Shown here: piece by piece, positions 32,096 to 38,224 of the stretch
How the letters are laid out: each line of letters begins with the position of its first letter
How positions within the stretch are numbered: the stretch's first letter is position 1
Origin: Omnitrophica bacterium GWA2_41_15
GTDB lineage: Bacteria > Omnitrophota > Gorgyraeia > Ghiorseimicrobiales > Ghiorseimicrobiaceae
Direction of reading: 5' to 3'
Length of the DNA stretch: 38,224 nucleotides
NCBI GenBank assembly: GCA_919902105.1
Contig: CAKKQO010000058.1
Coordinates: 1-38,224 of the forward strand
Position numbers and translations under genes: made by a program
Notes under the pieces: model-generated
Told to the model about the DNA's origin: nothing
Databases searched by the model: none
The model's input: the letters and a program-made list of their open reading frames with translations, nothing else

Positions 32096-33260
32096 AAAAA
32101 TTAGAGTTCTCCATATCATTACCCGTCTGGATAAAGGTGGTTCAGCAGAGAACACCTTATTCACTGTAGCACATTTGGGTTCTGAGAAGGCATTTCTTTT
32201 AAGTGGGGAGACTTATGACCCCCAAGGCACAATTAGGGGCTTTATCAAAGAGAGAGGGATAAACTGGGTTATTATTCCTGAATTAATCAGGGAAATAGAT
32301 GTTTTTAAAGATATTCAGGCGTTCTGGAAACTTTATCGGTATATTAAAAGAAATAAATTTGATATAGTCCATACTCATAGTTCCAAGGCAGGTATGTTGG
32401 GGCGCTGGGCAGCCAAGTTAGCCGGGGTCAAAATCATTGTCCATACCCCGCATGGACACATATTCTATGGATATTTCAACTGGTTTAAAACTAAAATATT
32501 TATTTATTTAGAGAAAATTACAAGTTTGATTACCGATAGGATAATCACCCTTACTCAAAGAGGGAAAGAAGAGCACATAAAATACAGGATTGCTAAGCCA
32601 AATAAGTTTATTCCTATATATAGCGGAATTGAAATAGAGAAATTTACAAATTTCCAGCTCAATATAATTAAAGAAAAAGAAAGATTAAATATTTCATTGG
32701 AAGCACCTGTTATAGGAACAGTGAGCCGACTTGAGTCGGTTAAGGGAAATCGATATTTTATTGCCTCTTTGCCCGATATAGTTAAAACCTTTCCCTGTCT
32801 AAAAGTCATCTTTGTCGGAGACGGAAGCGAAAGAAAAAAGTTAGAGGAGGATGTAAAAAACCTCGGCCTTTCAGAAAATGTCATTTTTATAGAGGAATGT
32901 AAGGATATTCGCAGAATAGTGAGTACCTTTGATATCTTGGTTTTATCTTCTTTAAATGAAGGGATGGGTCGATGTTTATTAGAAGCGCAAATCTTGGGCG
33001 TGCCGGTTGTGGCCACAGAAGTAGGGGGGATTCCCGATATAGTGAGAGATGGTATAACAGGTATTTTAGTTCCGCCGCGAAATCCAGAGGCGATGTCAGA
33101 AGCGATAGTTAAGTTGCTAAAAGATAAGTTCTTAAGAAAAAATATGTCAAAGGAAGGCAAGAGGTGGGTAGACAAAAAATTTAGCGCTGAGGCTATGGTT
33201 GAAAAAATCTCTGATTTATACCAAGGATTAATAAGAGAAAATAATAGAAATGTTACGTAA
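32082..33260 (+). CDS. Family-4 glycosyltransferase (CapM/PelF-like)
   Basis: A 392-residue GT-B enzyme starting IRVLHIITRLDKGGSAENTL, with VHTHSSKAGMLGRWAAKLAG and VHTPHGHIFYGYF as seen in capsule glycosyltransferases of the EpsD/CapM group. The donor half has GTVSRLESVKGNRYFIASL, KVIFVGDGSERKKLEEDVK, and LNEGMGRCLLEAQILGVPVVAT with the E-x7-E pair. It adds a sugar on the cytosolic side. It overlaps the following gene by 11 bases. Confidence 0.92.
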   Translation: MVENKKIRVLHIITRLDKGGSAENTLFTVAHLGSEKAFLLSGETYDPQGTIRGFIKERGINWVIIPELIREIDVFKDIQAFWKLYRYIKRNKFDIVHTHSSKAGMLGRWAAKLAGVKIIVHTPHGHIFYGYFNWFKTKIFIYLEKITSLITDRIITLTQRGKEEHIKYRIAKPNKFIPIYSGIEIEKFTNFQLNIIKEKERLNISLEAPVIGTVSRLESVKGNRYFIASLPDIVKTFPCLKVIFVGDGSERKKLEEDVKNLGLSENVIFIEECKDIRRIVSTFDILVLSSLNEGMGRCLLEAQILGVPVVATEVGGIPDIVRDGITGILVPPRNPEAMSEAIVKLLKDKFLRKNMSKEGKRWVDKKFSAEAMVEKISDLYQGLIRENNRNVT

Positions 33261-34722
33261 ATTGATTTTAGTATCGGTTATCTTAGGTTGCTTTTGTCAG
33301 ATAGGTGCTGGCGAAGAGTTGATTCAGACACCAGCAGCTATACATATTAGCTCTACAATCAGCGATGGAAAGTATAGTATTTCTGAGATTGCGGAGATTG
33401 CAAAACAAAATAACATCAAAATAGTAATTTTGACAAACAGTGATTTTATGAGATGGGAATATGGATTATGGCCATTGCAAAGAATAATTAAAAAGACCGT
33501 AGAGACTAACTCTGTGTTTAATTATGGAATAAGAAAATATCTTAAAGAGATTGAAGAGGCACAAAGAAAAAATCCCAATTTAGTATTAATAGCGGGCGTT
33601 GAATCTGCACCACTTTATTATTGGGAGGGCAGTCCTTTTAAGAATAATCTTAAGATGTATAATTGGCATAAACATATGTTAGTTATTGGATTGGATAAAG
33701 TTAACGATTATAAGATGTTACCCTCAATTGCCAATAGATATAGTCTAAAACTACCCTATAAGTTTAAAGATATCTATCGATTTTGGCCTATTTTGCTTTT
33801 AATAATAGGAATCTTATGTTTAAGAGAAAGAAAGTTCAGATATAAAGACTTACAAGGGCGTCCATTGGGTCCGTATTCACGTGTATGGCAGATTTTTGGG
33901 ATATGTATCATAATTTTTAGCCTGTTATTTCTGCTTAATAATTTCCCATTTTGTAGTTTTAAATATGACCAATATCACGGAGAGCAAGGCATCGGTCCTT
34001 ATCAAAATCTCATTGATTATGTTAACAAAAGAGGTGGGCTCACATTTTGGGCTCATCCTGAGGCAGAGAATATTGAAAAAAGAGACAGGGTAAACATAGA
34101 GACCAGGGAACATTCAAATAATCTTTTGGAAGCTCGCGACTACACTGGATTTGCTGTATTCTATGAGGGTTATAAGAAGGTTGGGCCTCCAGGTGGCATA
34201 TGGGATGAAGTTCTTAAGCAATATTGTCAGGGTAGAAGAAAGATGCCGGTATGGGCGATTGGTGGGTTGGCTTTTGACCAAACAGGAGACCTCGGCGAGT
34301 ATATGCAGGATTTACGCACCATTTTCTTAATTCCCCATTTAACTAAACAAGCAGCATTAGAAGCATTGAGAGAAGGAAGGATATACGTGGTAAGAGGGAA
34401 GGAAAAATTGGTGTTGGATAGGTTTATCGTTGGAGATAGCCTTTCAGATATTAATGGGGCAATGGGCGATGAAATAGATGTAAGTGGAAATCCGATATTA
34501 AGAATAAGCGGCCATTTTGCAGGTGGACAGTCTGAGTTGGTAAAAATATATCTGATAAGAAACGGCGATGTTATTAAAACTTTTGAAGTTAAAAGTCCTT
34601 TTGAGATAAATTATTCTGATGAGTATTTGGATAAAGGTAAGAAAATATATTATCGGTTAGAAATCCACTACCCGGGAGGAATTCTTATAACTAATCCTAT
34701 ATTTGTAAAATTCAGACAGTAG
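33250..34722 (+). CDS. PHP-like metal-dependent phosphoesterase with membrane segments
   Basis: A 490-residue protein with a likely signal peptide or anchor (LILVSVILGCFCQIGAG, 5-21) and two more hydrophobic segments (about 179-191 and 213-231). The PHP motif is AIHISSTISDGKYS: H32 kept, the second His replaced by Ser34, D39 kept. E118 (GVESAP), H140/H142 (NWHKHML), H269 (FWAHPEAEN) and a late Asp (AFDQTG) fit other metal ligands. The C-terminal 100 residues look like a beta domain (ISGHFAGGQSELVKIYLIRNG). The membrane segments split the PHP fold, which is unusual. Known PHP proteins include the Tyr phosphatase CpsB/Wzb-like type, but this one is not CpsB. The substrate is unknown. Confidence 0.65.
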   Translation: MLRKLILVSVILGCFCQIGAGEELIQTPAAIHISSTISDGKYSISEIAEIAKQNNIKIVILTNSDFMRWEYGLWPLQRIIKKTVETNSVFNYGIRKYLKEIEEAQRKNPNLVLIAGVESAPLYYWEGSPFKNNLKMYNWHKHMLVIGLDKVNDYKMLPSIANRYSLKLPYKFKDIYRFWPILLLIIGILCLRERKFRYKDLQGRPLGPYSRVWQIFGICIIIFSLLFLLNNFPFCSFKYDQYHGEQGIGPYQNLIDYVNKRGGLTFWAHPEAENIEKRDRVNIETREHSNNLLEARDYTGFAVFYEGYKKVGPPGGIWDEVLKQYCQGRRKMPVWAIGGLAFDQTGDLGEYMQDLRTIFLIPHLTKQAALEALREGRIYVVRGKEKLVLDRFIVGDSLSDINGAMGDEIDVSGNPILRISGHFAGGQSELVKIYLIRNGDVIKTFEVKSPFEINYSDEYLDKGKKIYYRLEIHYPGGILITNPIFVKFRQ

Positions 34723-34746
34723 CAAAATAGTTATGATATAATAAAG

Positions 34747-35454
34747 ATGATTTTATCTGTACATCAACCACAATATATTCCTTGGTTAGGTTATTTTGAT
34801 AAAATAGATAAAAGTGATTACTTTGTATTTTTAGATGATGTACAGTACAAACCGAGGGAATATCAGAATAGAAATAAGATTCGCACCAAAGAAGGATGGA
34901 TGTGGCTGACGCTGCCCATTATGTCGAAAGGGTTGAACCGACAGAAAATCTGCGATGTGAAAATAGACAACGACTCTAATTGGCAGAAGAAACACTGTAG
35001 AAGTCTAAAAGTTTGGTATGGTAGAGCAAAGTTTTTTAAAGATTATTTTTCATTTTTTGAAGATGTATATACCAAAAGGTGGGAGAAATTAATCGATTTA
35101 AATATTCATATAATTAAATATATTCTTAAAGAATTAAGGATTGACACCTCTTTATACTATGAGTCTGAGATAAATACTTCTTCGCAAGGGACAGATCGGA
35201 TTATAGAAATATGTAAAAAAATCAAGGCCGATACCTATCTTTCAGGTGTTGGAGGCAAAGACTATCTGGAAGAAGAGAAATTCATTCAAGAAGGAATTAA
35301 GTTAGAGTATCAGAATTTTGTGCATCCTGTATATCATCAGCGTTATATGGAAGGCAAAGATTCGTTCCTTCCATATATGTCAGCTATAGATTTGTTGTTT
35401 AATGAAGGGAAAAACAGCATAGACATTCTAAGGGGTAAGCGTAAACATGTATGA
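34747..35454 (+). CDS. WbqC-like family protein
   Basis: A 235-residue protein with the family start MILSVHQPQYIPWLGYFDKI, then FVFLDDVQYKPREYQNRNKI, WLTLPI and TYLSGVGGKDYL. WbqC proteins occur in O-antigen and capsule loci and are linked to modification of sugars, with the His-Gln-Pro-Gln motif conserved; the exact reaction is not established to my knowledge. It stands between the PHP-like gene and the third ExeA-type ATPase gene, which it overlaps by 8 bases. No signal peptide is present. Confidence 0.92.
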   Translation: MILSVHQPQYIPWLGYFDKIDKSDYFVFLDDVQYKPREYQNRNKIRTKEGWMWLTLPIMSKGLNRQKICDVKIDNDSNWQKKHCRSLKVWYGRAKFFKDYFSFFEDVYTKRWEKLIDLNIHIIKYILKELRIDTSLYYESEINTSSQGTDRIIEICKKIKADTYLSGVGGKDYLEEEKFIQEGIKLEYQNFVHPVYHQRYMEGKDSFLPYMSAIDLLFNEGKNSIDILRGKRKHV

Positions 35455-36265
35455 AGAATATTGGGGTTTAACCGAGAAACCATTTGAGAATACACCAGAC
35501 CCTCGATTTATTTACTATTCATCTCAACATGAAGAGGGTCTTTCCCGCCTCCTTTATGCAGTCAGTGAAGGAAAAGGAGCGGCGATGTTAACAGGAATCT
35601 TTGGTTGTGGCAAAACACTGTTAGCAAGAACACTGCTTAAAGAATTAGATAAGGATATCTATAGAACCGCATTTATAGCCAACCCTTATTTAAGTTATGA
35701 AGAACTTTTGATGCATATTGTCTATAACTTAGGTGGTAAAGACCTGCCCAGTCGTAAAACGGATGTTCTAGTCAATACTGTATTAGAAAGGTTGAGTGAA
35801 ATTCTGGAAAACAATATGCGGGACGGAAAGAAAACAGTGATTATTATTGATGAAGCGCATGTGGTCAGAGATAGACAAGTCTGGGAAGAATTAAGACTTA
35901 TTCTTAATTTTCAATTAGAAGATAGGTTTCTTTTGACGCTTCTACTATTAGGGCAACCAGAGTTAAAAGAGCTTATCGATGGAAATAAACAATTCGCCCA
36001 GAGAATTGCTGTTAGATGCCATTTAGGAAGTTTGGACGAAAAAGAGACTAAAAGATATATCTTACATCGTCTCTCTGTGGCTGGCAGAAGTCAATCGATA
36101 TTTACAGAAGAGGCATATAAGCTGATCTATAAAAAATCTGGTGGGATACCTCGGAGGATAAACCATATTTGCGATTTGGTTTTATTTTCAGGATTCGGTA
36201 AGGATTTGTCTGTAATTGATGAAGATATAATAAAGGATGTAGCAGGAGATTTAGAGGGTAGCTAA
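35447..36265 (+). CDS. ExeA/GspA-type AAA ATPase, copy 3
   Basis: A 272-residue intact paralogue of the products at 612 and 9506. It has the same YWGLTEKPFENTPDPRF start, Walker A GIFGCGKT (50-57), Walker B VIIIDEAH (131-138), LLGQPEL and IPRRINHICD. It ends soon after the AAA core, so the peptidoglycan-binding region of ExeA is absent. No MerR-like gene precedes this copy; it is fused into the operon by an 8-base overlap with the WbqC-like gene. It is closest to copy 2 by eye (GVFGCGKT, VIIIDEAH). The role is presumably to energise or control assembly of the exported polymer; this is inference. Confidence 0.9.
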   Translation: MYEEYWGLTEKPFENTPDPRFIYYSSQHEEGLSRLLYAVSEGKGAAMLTGIFGCGKTLLARTLLKELDKDIYRTAFIANPYLSYEELLMHIVYNLGGKDLPSRKTDVLVNTVLERLSEILENNMRDGKKTVIIIDEAHVVRDRQVWEELRLILNFQLEDRFLLTLLLLGQPELKELIDGNKQFAQRIAVRCHLGSLDEKETKRYILHRLSVAGRSQSIFTEEAYKLIYKKSGGIPRRINHICDLVLFSGFGKDLSVIDEDIIKDVAGDLEGS

Positions 36266-36292
36266 AACTAACTACAAATGGAGGCCTAATAA

Positions 36293-36907
36293 ATGAATAT
36301 ACTAGCTATAGGGGCCCATCCGGATGATATTGAATTTGGCTGTGGGGGTACGCTGATTAAATATGTAGGAAAGGGCCATAATGTATATTTTTTAGTTTTA
36401 ACTATGGGTGGCATAGGAGGGAACCCTGAGGTTAGAAAAAAGGAGCAGGAAGAAGTGGTAAAATTTATGAAAGCTAAACAGGTTTTCTGGGGAGACTTTC
36501 AGGATACCGAACTCCCAGTTAATAAGGCAGTAATTTCTGTTATCGAAGATATTATAAATAAGACAAAACCCAAGATAGTTTTCTTCAACTATTTTGACGA
36601 CACTCATCAAGACCACAGGGTAGTAGCTCAGGCAGCTACATCAGCAGCCAGATACATAAAAGAGGTATTGTATTACGAAGTTCCCACCAGCCAGAATTTC
36701 CAACCTGATATATTTGTAGATATTGCGGATGTATTAGACAAGAAATCGGAATTGCTGAAACTTCATGCCTCCCAAGTTGATAAGACTAAAGTCGAGGACC
36801 TAACTATCTTAGAAAGCGCCCGATCCTGCGCTATTTTTCGGGGTTATCAAGGCAGGGTAAAATACGCAGAGGGATTTAAAGCTATCCGAATAATGAGGGA
36901 AATTTAA
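36293..36907 (+). CDS. PIG-L/LmbE-family deacetylase
   Basis: A 204-residue zinc-dependent hydrolase with A8-H9-P-D-D12 (AIGAHPDDIEFGCGGTL) and THQDHR (H105, D107, H108) as metal and catalytic residues. The family removes acetyl groups from N-acetylglucosaminyl compounds, including GlcNAc-PI and bacillithiol precursors, and occurs in surface-polysaccharide loci for GlcNAc deacetylation. Length is typical. A GGAGG ribosome site lies just upstream (36280s). It sits beside the WecA-type gene, so a GlcNAc-lipid or its nucleotide sugar may be the substrate. Confidence 0.92.
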   Translation: MNILAIGAHPDDIEFGCGGTLIKYVGKGHNVYFLVLTMGGIGGNPEVRKKEQEEVVKFMKAKQVFWGDFQDTELPVNKAVISVIEDIINKTKPKIVFFNYFDDTHQDHRVVAQAATSAARYIKEVLYYEVPTSQNFQPDIFVDIADVLDKKSELLKLHASQVDKTKVEDLTILESARSCAIFRGYQGRVKYAEGFKAIRIMREI

Positions 36908-36910
36908 AGA

Positions 36911-37954
36911 ATGCAGCCATTATTGATTTCTTTACTCTCCTTTTTGATTGTATATTTTTCTACGCCTATTTTTAAAAGATTAGCTATAAAGCTTAACATT
37001 TTAGATACACCAAATCACAGAAAGATACATAAAGAACCCACTCCTCTTTTAGGGGGATTAGCAGTTTACATCGGCGTGATGCTGGGATTAATGCTTATTT
37101 TTGCTAATCTACGTTTTTTTCTAGGGATTCTAATAGGTGCAACCATAATATTAATAATTGGTCTAATAGATGATATCAAAGCCCTATCGGCGCGATTTCG
37201 GTTAATAGGTCAAACCCTTGCCGCATTGATAATAATTATTTTTGGGGTGCGTCTTAATTTTTTACCTAATAACTTATGGGGAAACGTAGGAGAGGTAATC
37301 TTAACTTTAATCTGGATTATAGGCATTACCAATGCCTTAAATTATTTAGACGGGATAGATGGTTTAGCAGCAGGAACTGCAGCTATAAGTGCACTCTTCT
37401 TTTCTATCATCTCCTTTCAAACCAATCAGCCTGTGATAGGCCTGGCGAGTCTCATCTTATTGGCAAGCTGCTTGGGTTATCTGCCTCATAATTTTAAAAA
37501 GGTAAAGATATTTTTAGGAGATGCTGGTAGCACCTTCGTTGGTTTTGTTCTTGCAGGCATAGCCATAATGGGCGATTGGGCAGAAGATAATGTGATAAAA
37601 TTGGTCATACCTATTTTAATTTTAGGAGTTCCAATTTTCGATATGGTATTTACTACGATAATGAGAATCAAAGAAGAAAAAATCAGTACCCTTACCGAGT
37701 GGCTTAAGTATGGAGGAAAAGATCATTTTCATCACCGCTTAATAGACCTAGGACTTCATCCAAAGGGAGCAATGATTTTTATCTGTTTTATTAGTATATC
37801 TTTTGGCATCAGCGCGATTATGGTAAGTGATGAGAAAGCTATTGTTGGATTTTGGGCAATTATACAGGCCTCTATTATTTTTGCAGGAATAGCTGTCTTA
37901 ATGGTCGTTGGTAAAAGACGTCGTAGTGGTTGGAATATTCAGGATAAAGAATAG
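36911..37954 (+). CDS. wecA: Undecaprenyl-phosphate GlcNAc-1-phosphate transferase (WecA/TagO family)
   Basis: A 347-residue membrane protein with about ten helices. The MraY/WecA signatures are LDTPNHRKIHKEPTPLLGG, LIDDIKALSARFRLIGQ (Asp pair), NALNYLDGIDGLAAG, LGDAGSTFVGF and HFHHRLIDLGL. It transfers a sugar-1-phosphate from a UDP-sugar to undecaprenyl phosphate, the first membrane step of O-antigen, teichoic acid or enterobacterial common antigen synthesis. This is the only initiating enzyme in the window and lies at its far end, three bases after the deacetylase gene. Sugar specificity (GlcNAc or another HexNAc) is not certain. Confidence 0.93.
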   Translation: MQPLLISLLSFLIVYFSTPIFKRLAIKLNILDTPNHRKIHKEPTPLLGGLAVYIGVMLGLMLIFANLRFFLGILIGATIILIIGLIDDIKALSARFRLIGQTLAALIIIIFGVRLNFLPNNLWGNVGEVILTLIWIIGITNALNYLDGIDGLAAGTAAISALFFSIISFQTNQPVIGLASLILLASCLGYLPHNFKKVKIFLGDAGSTFVGFVLAGIAIMGDWAEDNVIKLVIPILILGVPIFDMVFTTIMRIKEEKISTLTEWLKYGGKDHFHHRLIDLGLHPKGAMIFICFISISFGISAIMVSDEKAIVGFWAIIQASIIFAGIAVLMVVGKRRRSGWNIQDKE

Positions 37955-38049
37955 CGGATAAAAAAATATTTACTTTTTTTAAATAAATATAAGGTAATAT
38001 TAAAAGAGTAAGAAAAGGTAGTTTTAATAGAGAAAGGGGGTGAAAGATA

Positions 38050-38224
38050 ATGAAAACGATAGCTTATATAGCCATAGTTGTTTCTGCTGTAAGTTTAATT
38101 GTGGGCATAATCTCCAAACTCACATTGACTCCTATTGCTATAGTGCCCGGAGGGTTAGAGGCGCAGGCTCTTTTAGGATTTGCTAACACCTGCCTTCTAA
38201 TTGCCATTACTTTCATTTTGTTGG
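38050..38224 (+). CDS. Small membrane protein, partial at the window end
   Basis: An ATG at 38050 follows a strong AAAGGGGGTGA ribosome site. The readable 58 residues form two hydrophobic segments (IAYIAIVVSAVSLIVGIISK and FANTCLLIAITFILL) joined by a short Pro/Gly loop. No family is evident. The frame runs off the window. The intergenic region 37955-38049 is AT-rich, with no convincing promoter or terminator. Confidence 0.65.
   Translation, partial: MKTIAYIAIVVSAVSLIVGIISKLTLTPIAIVPGGLEAQALLGFANTCLLIAITFILL

Noticed and set aside
32555-33175. A 206-codon reverse-strand frame
   Set aside because: It lies wholly inside a clear family-4 glycosyltransferase gene, and its product resembles no family I know.
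34712-34742. TATAAT at 34737-34742 as promoter of the WbqC-like gene
   Set aside because: It is only four bases before the start codon and has no credible -35 element; the gene is probably read through from upstream.
37967-37990. AT-only stem after the WecA-type gene as a terminator
   Set aside because: Six A-T pairs around a T run are too weak, and the T run is in the loop rather than after the stem.

Overview
The window is a moderately AT-rich piece of a Gram-negative-type bacterial chromosome: it encodes a Wza-type outer-membrane polysaccharide exporter and a Wzz/BY-kinase. Repeated pairs of a MerR-like helix-turn-helix protein and an ExeA-type AAA ATPase, a GspB-like/HD-GYP fusion and frequent TTG starts suggest an uncultivated lineage of the Omnitrophota (OP3) kind. 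That placement is inference from memory of gene style; no rRNA or marker gene is present to confirm it.

Layout. (1) 1-92: tail of gapA, then a non-coding stretch with inverted repeats and a promoter. (2) 362-7537: one tightly packed plus-strand operon. It runs MerR-like regulator, ExeA-type ATPase, HD-GYP protein, lasso-B2-like leader peptidase, PqqD/RRE protein, HprK-like kinase, two tandem radical SAM proteins, an unlisted 53-codon Cys/Gly-rich precursor peptide (6146-6307) behind a perfect Shine-Dalgarno sequence, and a family-5 nucleotidyltransferase. I read this as an undescribed RiPP (ribosomally made, modified peptide) system. It has lasso-type leader recognition, protease and tailoring genes, but radical SAM enzymes where the lasso cyclase would be. 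(3) 7534-9130, minus strand: a two-gene ABC exporter converging on that operon. Its promoter appears to overlap back-to-back with the promoter of the next regulator. (4) 9262-37954: a long plus-strand exopolysaccharide/O-antigen locus. It opens with a second MerR-like/ExeA pair, whose ATPase is frameshifted in a G6 run. Then come the polysaccharide export protein, Wzc-like kinase, O-antigen ligase/polymerase, Wzm/Wzt ABC exporter, seven glycosyltransferases, four intact methyltransferases plus one truncated, a B12-binding radical SAM protein, a CDP-alcohol phosphotransferase-like protein, an AsnB-type amidotransferase, a PHP-like membrane protein and WbqC. A third ExeA ATPase, a PIG-L deacetylase and a WecA/MraY-type initiating transferase close it. 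(5) 38050 to the end: start of a small membrane protein.

How it fits together. The WecA-type enzyme would prime undecaprenyl phosphate and the glycosyltransferases would extend the chain. Methyltransferases, amidotransferase, deacetylase and WbqC would decorate sugars. Wzm/Wzt would move the chain across the inner membrane, with the Wzt C-terminal domain possibly reading a methylated end. Wzc and the Wza-like protein would handle length control and export. The ExeA ATPases and the HD-GYP protein (cyclic-di-GMP) are likely regulatory or secretion-energising partners, and they physically tie the RiPP operon to the polysaccharide locus. No stretch above 300 bases lacks a gene; the longest, 93-361, is described below. 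No tRNA, rRNA, CRISPR array, insertion sequence or exosortase gene was seen.
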